The position numbers and the translations under genes are program-made. A DNA stretch of 64,000 bases from Avibacterium volantium_A (GTDB taxonomy: Bacteria > Pseudomonadota > Gammaproteobacteria > Enterobacterales > Pasteurellaceae). The stretch covers positions 28,994 through 92,993 of the forward strand of contig NZ_JBMMGT010000009.1 in assembly GCF_049366555.1 (NCBI RefSeq), written 5' to 3'. Under the pieces are notes generated by a model, which was not told the origin of the DNA, made no database searches, and saw only the letters and a program-made list of their open reading frames with translations. Of this stretch, positions 16,722-24,679 are shown piece after piece (position 1 is the first letter of the stretch; each line of letters opens with the position of its first letter).

Positions 16722-17641
16722 CACAAACGACAGAACATCACCAAGAACAGCCAACCTACTGTGGATTTATTGCCATTGTAGGTCGTCCAAATGTAGGTAA
16801 ATCGACCTTATTAAACAAAATCTTAGGGCAAAAAATTTCCATTACATCAAGAAAAGCACAAACGACTCGCCACCGCATTTTGGGCATTCAAACAGACGGC
16901 CCTTATCAAGCCATTTATGTGGACACCCCAGGGCTGCATATTGAAGAAAAACGCGCCATTAACCGCTTAATGAACCGCGCAGCAAGCAGTGCCATTGGTG
17001 ATGTGGATTTAATTATTTTCGTGGTGGACGGCACGCATTGGAATGCCGATGATGAGATGGTGCTAAATAAACTGCGCCGTGCTAAAGCGCCTGTGGTGTT
17101 GGCGATAAACAAAATCGACAATATCAAAGATAAAGAGGATTTGCTGCCATTTATTACCGAAATCAGCCAAAAATTTGATTTTAAAGCCATTATTCCTATT
17201 TCGGCACAACGTGGCAACAACGTGCAAGAATTGGAAAAAATTGTGCGTGAATCCTTGCGCGAGGGCGTACATCATTTCCCTGAAGATTACGTTACCGACC
17301 GTTCACAACGCTTTATGGCATCTGAAATAATTCGTGAAAAATTAATGCGTTTTATGGGCGAAGAGCTGCCTTATTCCGTAACTGTTGAAATCGAACAATT
17401 CAAAACGAATGAACGTGGCACTTATGAAATCAACGCGCTAATTCTGGTTGAACGCGATGGCCAGAAAAAAATGGTTATCGGCAATAAAGGGCAAAAAATT
17501 AAAGTCATCGGTACAGAAGCTCGTGCGGATATGGAACGCCTCTTTGATAACAAAGTCCATTTAGAACTTTGGGTGAAAGTGAAATCAGGCTGGGCAGATG
17601 ACGAACGTGCCTTGCGCAGCTTGGGGTATATGGAAGAATAA
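16718..17641 (+). CDS. era: GTPase Era
   Basis: Ribosome-assembly GTPase that binds the 3' end of 16S rRNA. The G domain has GRPNVGKSTLLNKIL, DTPGLH and NKID; the C-terminal KH domain contains VIGNKGQKIKVIG (about residues 250-262). At 307 aa it is normal length. It is the last gene seen in lepA-lepB-rnc-era. recO, which often follows, is absent: the next genes are on the opposite strand. Confidence 0.97.
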   Translation: MTQTTEHHQEQPTYCGFIAIVGRPNVGKSTLLNKILGQKISITSRKAQTTRHRILGIQTDGPYQAIYVDTPGLHIEEKRAINRLMNRAASSAIGDVDLIIFVVDGTHWNADDEMVLNKLRRAKAPVVLAINKIDNIKDKEDLLPFITEISQKFDFKAIIPISAQRGNNVQELEKIVRESLREGVHHFPEDYVTDRSQRFMASEIIREKLMRFMGEELPYSVTVEIEQFKTNERGTYEINALILVERDGQKKMVIGNKGQKIKVIGTEARADMERLFDNKVHLELWVKVKSGWADDERALRSLGYMEE

Positions 17642-17717
17642 ACTCAAAACGATTAAACTTGTACTCGGTTTTATACTCCTTTCCTTTTCAACATTTAATT
17701 ACATTTTATATAAAAAT

Positions 17718-17742
17718 AAAGGGGGAAACTTTCCCCCCTTAT
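17718..17742. terminator. Terminator between era and artM
   Basis: G/C-rich inverted repeat AAAGGGGGAAA ... TTTCCCCCCTT with a one-base loop centre, so the innermost pairs are probably open. It lies between the convergent era and artM ends, with AT-rich flanks on both sides. Confidence 0.75.
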
Positions 17743-17767
17743 TATTTCATAATAACTACCATTAGTT

Positions 17768-18451
17768 TTAAGAACGCTCCACTTCCAATCTTTCAAACAC
17801 CAACACTCTATTTTCTAGTTTGCGTAGTAATAATGTGGCGATGCCTGTAATGGCAAGGTAGATGACACCTGCGATGCCGTAAATGGTGAGAGCGTCATAT
17901 TCTGTGCCGTAAAGCTGTCTTGCATAGCCCATAATATCTAAAATGGTAATGGTTGAAGCAAGCGATGTGCCTTTAAATACCAAAATAATTTCATTGCTGT
18001 AAGACGGTAAGGCACGTTTTAAAGCATAAGGAATTAAGATTTTCAGCGTTTGCCAACGGCTTAATCCAAGCGCTGCACAACTTTCCCATTGTCCTTTTGA
18101 GATCGCTTTCACTGCGCCGTAAAATAATTGTGTGGAATAAGCCGCACTGTTTAGCGCAAGGGTGAGCATTGCGCAAAACCACGCATTAGACAATAACGCC
18201 CACGCGGGGCTTTCTACGATCCATTGGAATTGTCCTGGGCCGTAATAAATTAAGAAAAATTGCACTAATAGTGGCGTGCCAGTGAATAAAGTTAGGAAAA
18301 TATTCACCGCACTTTTTAGCAGTTTATTTTCCATCGCAAGAATAAAGGTTAAAGCAATGGCCAAAATAAACGCAAAAAAGAGCGCCGAAACCGTAAGCAA
18401 TAGACTTGTTGGAATCCCCTGTGCGATGGTGATGAAATAATCGTGAATCAT
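17768..18451 (-). CDS. artM: Arginine ABC transporter permease ArtM
   Basis: Inner-membrane permease of the arginine importer ArtPIQM. It is 227 aa with five hydrophobic segments and the His/Glu/Gln-type permease signature, including the EAA loop AISKGQWESCAALGLSRWQTLK that contacts the ATPase. It shares one base with the artQ stop, so the two permeases are coupled. Last gene of the operon, followed by the shared terminator. Confidence 0.94.
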   Translation of the reverse strand: MIHDYFITIAQGIPTSLLLTVSALFFAFILAIALTFILAMENKLLKSAVNIFLTLFTGTPLLVQFFLIYYGPGQFQWIVESPAWALLSNAWFCAMLTLALNSAAYSTQLFYGAVKAISKGQWESCAALGLSRWQTLKILIPYALKRALPSYSNEIILVFKGTSLASTITILDIMGYARQLYGTEYDALTIYGIAGVIYLAITGIATLLLRKLENRVLVFERLEVERS

Positions 18452-19122
18452 TATTCCACTCCTCTTTCAAAGCGGGTAAAACGCCATTCGAGCTTACGAA
18501 TTAGCGCTTGGCTGATAAGCGTAATCACTAAATACATCAATGCGGCGAAGCCATACCAAGTGAAAGGTTCGTGGGTTCTGGTGTTAATTAATTCTGCTTG
18601 ACGCATTAAATCGTGTACCCCAATCAATGAAACGAGGGCGGTATCTTTTAATAGCACTAACCATTGATTGCTCAAGCCCGGTAAGGCGTGTCGCCAAACT
18701 TGCGGCATAATGATATGCAAAAAGGTGTAGCTACGGCTTAAACCAAGAGCCGCACCTGATTCCCATTGACCAAGCGGAATAGCTTGAATTGCGCCGCGTA
18801 AAGATTGCGAAGCATAGGCGGCAAAAATAATGGATAACGCCAACACCCCACAAAAGAATGGGCTAAGCTCCAAATATTTTCCGGTGATTAATTCCAATAC
18901 TTCAGGAATGCCGAAATAAATTAAGAAAACCACCAAAATTTCAGGCAAGCCACGCAAAAGGGTGATGACAACGGCGCTCGGTTTACGCACACATTGCCAT
19001 TTGCTCATTTCTAGGCTAACAAAAATGAGCGATAAAATGAGTCCTAATAATAAGGAACACACCGCTAACCTTAAGGTCATTAGGGTTGCGGTGTACATTA
19101 AAGGAAGATAATCCACAAACAT
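18451..19122 (-). CDS. artQ: Arginine ABC transporter permease ArtQ
   Basis: Second permease subunit, 223 aa, with five hydrophobic segments and the EAA loop AIPLGQWESGAALGLSRSYTFL. The N-terminal segment is shorter than in ArtM. It lies 5 nt after artI and overlaps artM. Assignment to ArtQ rather than ArtM follows the operon order. Confidence 0.93.
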   Translation of the reverse strand: MFVDYLPLMYTATLMTLRLAVCSLLLGLILSLIFVSLEMSKWQCVRKPSAVVITLLRGLPEILVVFLIYFGIPEVLELITGKYLELSPFFCGVLALSIIFAAYASQSLRGAIQAIPLGQWESGAALGLSRSYTFLHIIMPQVWRHALPGLSNQWLVLLKDTALVSLIGVHDLMRQAELINTRTHEPFTWYGFAALMYLVITLISQALIRKLEWRFTRFERGVE

Positions 19123-19127
19123 AGCGA

Positions 19128-19850
19128 TTATTTAGTCATCCATTTGTCGTAAATTTTTTGATATTCGCCGTTTGCTTTAATGGCTTCGATACCTTTGTTT
19201 AGGCTTTCAACTAAAGCAGTGTTAGATTTATTTACCGCGATACCTAAACCGTTGTTGAAGTAACGTTTATCCGTAACACGCTCGCCCACGAAAGTTAATT
19301 CAGGGTTTTTCTCGAACATATCACGCAATACGTCAGTATCACCGAAGATCAAATCAATACGCCCATTTTTTAAGTCAAGAATGGCATCTTGCAGGCTTGC
19401 GTAAGATTTTGCCGTGTATTGTTTGGCTTCTGCGTTAGCATATTGTTGGTAAGTTGTCCCATTTTGCACGCCCACGGTTTTCGCCGTAGCTAAATCTGCT
19501 TTGCCTTTTACTGCGATGAAACTTGCTGAGCTTTCGTAGTAAGGTTGGCTGAATGCCACTTGTTTTGCGCGCGCTTCGGTAATATCAATAGCAGAAATTG
19601 CGGCATCAAACCCACGGCCTTTAATTAAGCTTGGAATTAACGCGTCAAAAGCTTGGCTTTTGAAATGACAAGTGGCTTCGATTTCTTTACAAATTGCGTT
19701 GGCAATATCCACATCAAAACCAACGATTTCACCTTTTTCATTGGTTAATTCAAATGGCGGATAGCTTGGTTCCATTGCAAAAGTAATATCTTGTGCTTGC
19801 GCCATTGCCGCTGAACTTGCTAAAAGGGTTGCTAAAAGTAATTTTTTCAT
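19128..19850 (-). CDS. artI: Arginine ABC transporter periplasmic binding protein
   Basis: Periplasmic receptor of 240 aa. A signal peptide ends at about residue 19 (SSAAMAQA). The mature start DITFAMEPSYPPFEL and the stretch VGFDVDIANAICKEI are typical of the family that binds basic and polar amino acids. AAGGAAT precedes the ATG. It lies between the ATPase and permease genes, as in E. coli artPIQM. E. coli carries a second copy (artJ); none is seen here. Confidence 0.94.
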   Translation of the reverse strand: MKKLLLATLLASSAAMAQAQDITFAMEPSYPPFELTNEKGEIVGFDVDIANAICKEIEATCHFKSQAFDALIPSLIKGRGFDAAISAIDITEARAKQVAFSQPYYESSASFIAVKGKADLATAKTVGVQNGTTYQQYANAEAKQYTAKSYASLQDAILDLKNGRIDLIFGDTDVLRDMFEKNPELTFVGERVTDKRYFNNGLGIAVNKSNTALVESLNKGIEAIKANGEYQKIYDKWMTK

Positions 19851-19861
19851 TGTGTAATTCC

Positions 19862-20599
19862 TTAATGTGAATGAGATAAATATTGTTTAAATTGTTCCGT
19901 TTTAGGCTGAGCAAAACAGCTTGCATCGCCCATTTCAATAATATGGCCTTTTTCCATATATACCACTTTAGTAGCCACTTTCTGTGCCACAGAAACCTCG
20001 TGGGTAACAATCACTTGGGTAATGCCTGTTTCTTGTAATTCCTGAATAATGGACACCACTTGTGCCGTAATTTCAGGATCGAGCGCGGCGGTTGGTTCAT
20101 CAAATAATAAAACTTGCGGTTTCATCATTAATGCTCTCGCAATCGCCACACGCTGCTGCTGTCCACCAGAAAGATGCAATGGAAAGCGATCAGCAAATTC
20201 TTCTAAACGTAAACGGGCAAGCAATTCAAGGGCTTGTTTTTTCGCCGTTTCTTTATCTAGTCCAAGCACCTTTACGGGCGCTTCGATTAAATTTTCAATA
20301 ACCGTTAAATGCGGCCATAGATTGTATTGCTGGAATACCATTCCCACATCTTGGCGTAATTGACGCATTTGTTTTGGATTTGCCGTTGCCGCAGAAAGAT
20401 CAAATTTATTGTTGGCAATCACCAATTCACCAGACTTTGGCACTTCTAATAAGTTTAAGGTGCGAATTAGCGTACTTTTTCCTGCACCACTTGGCCCTAA
20501 TAAAACCACGGTATCGCCATCTTCCGCCGTTAAGTTAATGTCAAACAGGGCTTGCGATGAACCGTAGAAAAAATTGAGATTTTTTACACTAATGGTCAT
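19862..20599 (-). CDS. artP: Arginine ABC transporter ATPase ArtP
   Basis: ATP-binding subunit. Walker A is GPSGAGKSTLIR, the ABC signature LSGGQQQRVAIARAL, and Walker B VLLFDEPTAALD. I begin the gene at the internal ATG at 20599 (MTISVKNLNF), giving 245 aa, close to E. coli ArtP (242). The 25 residues encoded further upstream (from 20674) have no place in the family and would cover the operator region. First gene of the operon. Confidence 0.94.
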   Translation of the reverse strand: MTISVKNLNFFYGSSQALFDINLTAEDGDTVVLLGPSGAGKSTLIRTLNLLEVPKSGELVIANNKFDLSAATANPKQMRQLRQDVGMVFQQYNLWPHLTVIENLIEAPVKVLGLDKETAKKQALELLARLRLEEFADRFPLHLSGGQQQRVAIARALMMKPQVLLFDEPTAALDPEITAQVVSIIQELQETGITQVIVTHEVSVAQKVATKVVYMEKGHIIEMGDASCFAQPKTEQFKQYLSHSH

Positions 20600-20624
20600 T
20601 TTTGTTGTTAGCTCTAAATTTAAA

Positions 20625-20663
20625 GTTGAAATAATATTAATGTTTTTTGCATAACTATGCAAA
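20625..20663 (-). promoter_or_regulatory. Two tandem ARG boxes upstream of artP
   Basis: A perfect palindrome TTTGCATA-AC-TATGCAAA (20646-20663) and an imperfect 18-mer GTTGAAATAATATTAATG (20625-20642) are separated by exactly 3 bp. Both resemble the 18-bp ArgR consensus (TGAAT-four A/T-ATTCA core), and paired boxes 3 bp apart are the known ArgR hexamer arrangement. A minus-strand TTGCAT / TAATAT promoter with 17-nt spacing lies inside them. Confidence 0.65.
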
Positions 20664-20721
20664 TAAAAAGTCAAAAAATTTTCACCGCACTTTTGTATGG
20701 GCGCTTTTGAGATAAAATCCC

Positions 20722-21789
20722 TTAATTTTGTCCCGCACTTTCATCGGAAGGCCAAGAATGCACAACGGCTTTAACTAAGGTTGCAAGCGGGATCGCAAAG
20801 AATACGCCCCAGAAGCCCCATAATCCACCGAAAATCAGCACGGCGACAATAATGGTCAGCGGATTAAGGTTTACCGCTTCAGAGAATAAAAATGGCACAA
20901 GCAAGTTTCCGTCTAAAATTTGACTTATCACATATGCGGCGATTAATGACCAGAAAGTCGGTGTAATGCCGAATTGCGACATTGCCACTAACGCCACGGG
21001 AATGCTGACTAACACCGCCCCCACATAAGGCACTAGCACGGATAGCCCCACGGCAACGGCGAGCAACAAGGCATAGCGCAGATCGAAAAAGAGGAAGATT
21101 GCATAAGTAATCACCCCAACCACCAAAATTTCAATAATTTTGCCGCGAATATAATTGGCGATTTGTTTTTGCATTTCTTGCCATACTTTATCAGCCAGTT
21201 TGCGGTTGCGTGGCAGAAATCCGCTGATGTAAGTGAGTAATTCTTGTTTATCTTTCAATAAGAAAAATACCATTAATGGCACAAGGAAAGCGTAAATACC
21301 TAGGCTTACAAGGCTGATAATGGACGAAATTGAAAGTTTGAGCGCTGATTCACCAAAGCCTAAAATTTTGCTTTTCACGCTGGTGAAGAAGCTGTCGATC
21401 ATTTGGTAATCCACCACTTCAGGGTAATGCTCGGGCAAGGAAAGTAGCCAATCATTGAGCGAATTAAACATATGTGGCAATTCGCTAAACAAGTTAATAG
21501 TTTGATTAACCAGTGTCGGAATGAGTACCAGCGCGATAATCAGCACAATACTAATAAAGCCGCCAAGCACTAAAATGGTGGCTAGTAAGCGGGGGAATTT
21601 GAGTTTTTCATTTAACACGCGGATTGGCATTTCCAGCAAATAAGCCAGTACGATGGCCACCAATAACGGCGCAAGTAAATCACTGAAAAAATAAATGGCG
21701 ATAAAGCCAAACAGCAAAATGGCGAGTAATGCCATTGCCTGCGGATCACTAAATCGGCGCTTATACCAATTTTTCAACATTTCTAACAT
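20722..21789 (-). CDS. perM: AI-2E family transporter PerM
   Basis: A 355-aa inner-membrane protein with about seven or eight hydrophobic segments and a soluble loop between about residues 70 and 150. The conserved end GGLWGFWGVFFAIPLATLVKAV is nearly identical to E. coli PerM, as is the start LKNWYKRRFSDPQA. Family members are described as AI-2 exporters or Na/H antiporters; PerM itself has no settled substrate. Confidence 0.9.
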   Translation of the reverse strand: MLEMLKNWYKRRFSDPQAMALLAILLFGFIAIYFFSDLLAPLLVAIVLAYLLEMPIRVLNEKLKFPRLLATILVLGGFISIVLIIALVLIPTLVNQTINLFSELPHMFNSLNDWLLSLPEHYPEVVDYQMIDSFFTSVKSKILGFGESALKLSISSIISLVSLGIYAFLVPLMVFFLLKDKQELLTYISGFLPRNRKLADKVWQEMQKQIANYIRGKIIEILVVGVITYAIFLFFDLRYALLLAVAVGLSVLVPYVGAVLVSIPVALVAMSQFGITPTFWSLIAAYVISQILDGNLLVPFLFSEAVNLNPLTIIVAVLIFGGLWGFWGVFFAIPLATLVKAVVHSWPSDESAGQN

Positions 21790-21862
21790 AAAAGCTCCTT
21801 TCGGCGAGAATTTGTGCTGATTATAAGGTAAAATGAGACTGATTTAATATAAGGAATTTTCT

Positions 21863-22213
21863 ATGACTGTTAAAATTTATCACAACCCACGTTGTTCCAA
21901 AAGCCGCGAAACCCTTGCCTTATTGCAACAGCAGGGGATTGAGCCAGAGATCGAGCTTTATTTAGAAAAGCAATATTCCGTTGAGTTCTTACAACAGCTT
22001 GCGCAAAAGTTACAGCTTAACAGCGTGCGAGAAATGATGAGAACTAAGGACGATTTATACCGCACTTTGCAGCTTGATAATCCTGATCTCACCGAAGAAC
22101 AGTTGCTCAAAGCTATTTCACAGCATTCTGCTTTGCTTGAGCGTCCTATTGTGGTGAACGGCGAAAAAGCCAAAATTGGCCGTCCGCCAGAAAGTGTTTT
22201 AGCAATTTTATAA
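21863..22213 (+). CDS. arsC: ArsC-family (glutaredoxin-dependent) reductase
   Basis: A thioredoxin-fold protein of 116 aa related to arsenate reductase. The catalytic cysteine is in IYHNPRCSKSRETL (about residue 12), and the conserved Arg region is LERPIVVNGEKAKIGRP near the C-terminus. No arsB, arsR or acr3 gene is nearby, and the same chromosomal neighbour (arfA) is seen in H. influenzae. It may be a housekeeping ArsC/YfgD-type reductase and not a true arsenic-resistance gene. An uptake signal lies inside the gene. Confidence 0.88.
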   Translation: MTVKIYHNPRCSKSRETLALLQQQGIEPEIELYLEKQYSVEFLQQLAQKLQLNSVREMMRTKDDLYRTLQLDNPDLTEEQLLKAISQHSALLERPIVVNGEKAKIGRPPESVLAIL

Positions 22214-22231
22214 TTTCTTCGCTATAATAAC

Positions 22232-22269
22232 GCCCGCTCCGCCATAATCATTGAGCGGGCATTATTTTT
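22232..22269 (+). terminator. Intrinsic terminator after arsC
   Basis: Perfect 8-bp GC-rich repeat GCCCGCTC (22232-22239) / GAGCGGGC (22253-22260) followed by ATTATTTTT, 19 nt after the arsC stop and just before arfA. A TATAAT at 22223-22228 overlaps its left side. Confidence 0.85.
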
Positions 22270-22293
22270 ACCCATTTTATTTATTGAGAGGCA

Positions 22294-22605
22294 ATGATGA
22301 AAAAGAAAAAATCTTTTGCGCCCGTTGCTGACGTGCAAGGTTGCACCACCTATCAGCATAATAAAGGGACAATCCGAGATAACGCCATTCAGGCATTATT
22401 ATCTGACAAATTATTTCGCCAACGCATTGAAAAGAAACGAAAAGGCAAAGGCAGTTATCAGCGAAAAGCGAAACATCAAGGGAAATATTTTGAAAAGCCC
22501 GATTATCAAGTTTTTGGCAACAGAGATTTTATAATCGGGTTTTTCTTAACAAAAATAGCAAATAGAGGAAGTCATTATGTCAATCAGAACAGAATGTTTA
22601 TTTAG
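22294..22605 (+). CDS. arfA: Alternative ribosome-rescue factor A, frame running through an internal terminator
   Basis: ArfA frees ribosomes stalled on non-stop mRNA by recruiting RF2 when tmRNA is insufficient. The core YQHNKGTIRDNAIQALL (about residues 20-36), FRQRIEKKRKGKGSYQRKAKH matches E. coli ArfA, though it carries about 18 extra N-terminal residues. Two ATGs are adjacent (22294 and 22297); GAGAGG at 22286-22291 is better spaced for the second. A strong hairpin with a following T run (22493-22544) lies inside the reading frame, so transcripts probably end before the stop codon at 22603-22605. The real product would be about 75-83 aa and itself a tmRNA target, as reported for ArfA in other proteobacteria. 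The 103-aa full frame is therefore likely not the active form. Confidence 0.9.
   Translation: MMKKKKSFAPVADVQGCTTYQHNKGTIRDNAIQALLSDKLFRQRIEKKRKGKGSYQRKAKHQGKYFEKPDYQVFGNRDFIIGFFLTKIANRGSHYVNQNRMFI
22493..22544 (+). terminator. Hairpin/terminator inside arfA coding sequence
   Basis: Left arm AAAAGCCCGATTAT (22493-22506) and right arm ATAATCGGGTTTTT (22531-22544) pair over 14 positions with one G-U, loop 24 nt, and T-rich sequence follows. It can act as an intrinsic terminator or RNase III site. It lies 59 nt before the arfA stop codon. Confidence 0.85.
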
Positions 22606-22870
22606 CAACGAATGGAACGTACGAATTAGCGATCCCGGTGAGGAAGGCGCGCACAGTCATTTTTTTGAGAAAATTTATATCACGCTTGATGCCCATATTG
22701 ACGGGGAAAAGATCACCTATGAATTCACCCGCAAAGTGGAAGATCAAGTAAAAATCAACCGCACTTTTACTGATTTAACCGAATTATTCAAATTTTTAGG
22801 CGAATATCTTGATCCTGTGGCATTAGGATTTTTAGGCGTAAAAATTGGGAATTTAGGGGTGAAAGCTTAA
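22577..22870 (+). CDS. Small conserved hypothetical protein
   Basis: A 97-aa soluble, acidic protein of unknown function, with no signal peptide or membrane segment. AGAGGA 7 nt before the ATG is a good ribosome site. The gene begins inside the last 29 nt of the arfA frame, in a different frame, and ends at a strong bidirectional terminator. Because the arfA terminator lies upstream, expression must come from read-through or a weak local promoter. An equivalent small gene seems to follow arfA in H. influenzae, which would argue that it is real. An uptake signal lies inside it. Confidence 0.7.
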   Translation: MSIRTECLFSNEWNVRISDPGEEGAHSHFFEKIYITLDAHIDGEKITYEFTRKVEDQVKINRTFTDLTELFKFLGEYLDPVALGFLGVKIGNLGVKA

Positions 22871-22884
22871 TCTGATTGATAACT

Positions 22885-22918
22885 AAAAAAAGAGCGATTT
22901 TTCAACCGCTCTTTTTTT
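22885..22918. terminator. Bidirectional intrinsic terminator
   Basis: Perfect 12-bp repeat AAAAAAAGAGCG / CGCTCTTTTTTT with a 10-nt loop between the convergent small gene (22577-22870) and glnA. Confidence 0.92.
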
Positions 22919-22943
22919 ATTTACTGTTAAGCACTATTTGCTT

Positions 22944-24362
22944 TTACGCATAATACATTTCAAATTCCACTGGGTGTGGCGTCATATTTAAGCGTTCCAC
23001 TTCTTTACGCTTAATCGCAATAAAGGCATCAACGAAATCTTTGCTGAACACGCCGCCTTGGGTTAAGAATTCATAATCTTTTTCCAATGCGTTTAATGCT
23101 TCTTCCAATGATCCTGCTACGGCTGGAATTTCTTTTAATTCCTCTGGCGGTAAATCATACAGGTTTTTATCCATTGCATCGCCTGGGTGAATTTTGTTTA
23201 CAATGCCATCTAAGCCAGCCATTAATAATGCCGAGAAAGCTAAATATGGGTTTGCCATTGGATCAGGGAAACGCGCTTCAATACGAATCGCTTTCGGGCT
23301 AGTTACCGCTGGAATACGGATTGACGCAGAGCGGTTGCTTGCTGAGTAAGCTAATAATACAGGCGCTTCAAAACCTGGTACTAAGCGTTTGTATGAGTTA
23401 GTTGAAGGGTTAGTAAAGGCATTCAAGGCTTTAGCGTGTTTGATGATCCCGCCAATGTAGTAAAGTGCGGTTTCAGAAAGCCCTGCGTATTTATCCCCTT
23501 GGAAAATATTTTTGCCGTCTTTGCTTAAGGACATATTACAGTGCATTCCTGAGCCGTTATCGCCAATGATTGGCTTTGGCATAAAGCAGGCGGTTTTACC
23601 GTGTTCTGCCGCCACATTTTGCACTACATATTTATAAATTTGCGTTTCGTCCGCTTTTAAAGTGAGCGAGTTAAATTTGGTGGCAATTTCATTTTGTCCT
23701 GCGGTGGCCACTTCGTGGTGGTGCGCTTCAATCACCAAGCCCATTTCTTCTAGCAATAAGCACATTTCTGAACGAATATCGTGCGCGGTATCATTTGGTG
23801 CAACCGCACAGTAACCGCCTTTGGTAAGTGGACGATAACCATTGTTGCCGCCTTCATAAATTTTGTTGGTATTCCACGCGCCTTCAATATCATCGACCAC
23901 ATAAGAATTGCCATTCATTGCCGAGCCAAAACGAACATCATCAAATAAGAAAAACTCAGGTTCTGGGCCGAAAAACACATCGTCTGCAATGCCTGTTGAG
24001 CGCATATAATTTTCTGCTCGGATCGCAATAGAACGCGGATCGCGATCATAGCTTTGCATTGTGGTTGGTTCATAAATACTGCAACGAAGGGATAAGGTTG
24101 GGATTTGTGCGAAAGGATCTACTACGGCGGTTTCAGCGATTGGCATTAACAACATATCTGCTTTATTAATGGCTTTCCAGCCTTCCACCGATGAACCGTC
24201 AAACATTTTACCGTCTTCAAATAAATCTTCATCAATTAGGTTAACAGGTAAGGATACGCCGTGCTCTTTTCCTTTAATATCGGTAAAGCGAAGAAGAACA
24301 AACTTAATGTCATTTTCTTCGATTAATTTAAACACATTGGCAACGGCCGCTTCATTTGACAT
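22944..24362 (-). CDS. glnA: Glutamine synthetase type I
   Basis: Makes glutamine from glutamate and ammonia, the main ammonium-assimilation step. The start MSNEAAVANVFKLI at 24362 is preceded by GAGGAT at 8 nt; the five residues encoded upstream are discarded. The 472-aa protein has the metal and ATP sites GPEPEFFLFDD, EAHHHEVATAGQNE and KPIIGDNGSGMHCNMSL. The adenylylation tyrosine is present in DKNLYDLPPEE, so control by a GlnE-type enzyme is possible, though glnE is not in the window. Confidence 0.97.
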   Translation of the reverse strand: MSNEAAVANVFKLIEENDIKFVLLRFTDIKGKEHGVSLPVNLIDEDLFEDGKMFDGSSVEGWKAINKADMLLMPIAETAVVDPFAQIPTLSLRCSIYEPTTMQSYDRDPRSIAIRAENYMRSTGIADDVFFGPEPEFFLFDDVRFGSAMNGNSYVVDDIEGAWNTNKIYEGGNNGYRPLTKGGYCAVAPNDTAHDIRSEMCLLLEEMGLVIEAHHHEVATAGQNEIATKFNSLTLKADETQIYKYVVQNVAAEHGKTACFMPKPIIGDNGSGMHCNMSLSKDGKNIFQGDKYAGLSETALYYIGGIIKHAKALNAFTNPSTNSYKRLVPGFEAPVLLAYSASNRSASIRIPAVTSPKAIRIEARFPDPMANPYLAFSALLMAGLDGIVNKIHPGDAMDKNLYDLPPEELKEIPAVAGSLEEALNALEKDYEFLTQGGVFSKDFVDAFIAIKRKEVERLNMTPHPVEFEMYYA

Positions 24363-24679
24363 AGTGATAATCCTCATAAATATGATTGCTAGAGTTGAGA
24401 TGCTGTGTGCTTAATGCACGCTGGCTAAAATATCACATCACCTGCAAAATTCAAGGGGCGAACGTGATTTTAATTTCACTCAAGTGCGGTAAAAAAATCA
24501 GGAATTTTTACACCGCACTTTGTGAAATTCTCTCCAAAAAAGATAGAAATCCACTTATTTCCAATTATTCATAGCTCAACGTGGCAAAACGTTGTATAAT
24601 CTGCAACCTTTTCGTGCAATCTTGCTAACAACATTGCACATTATTCAAACATCATTATTGATAACAAAAGACTTTTCAA
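24363..24679. other. 317-bp divergent glnA-typA intergenic region
   Basis: No gene is seen. It contains an inverted pair of uptake signals (24482-24490 and 24512-24520) and a TATAAT hexamer (24595-24600) that may serve typA, with only a poor -35 upstream. A short palindrome GTGCTTAATGCAC near 24408 lies in the glnA leader. I find no convincing NtrC, CRP or FNR site. Confidence 0.6.

Noticed and set aside
21863..22213. Arsenic resistance operon
   Set aside because: Only an ArsC-like reductase is present; no arsR, arsB or acr3, and the neighbours are ribosome-rescue genes.
24400..24425. Palindrome GTGCTTAATGCAC as an NtrC site for glnA
   Set aside because: Half-site orientation and spacing do not fit the NtrC consensus, and no sigma-54 promoter is visible.
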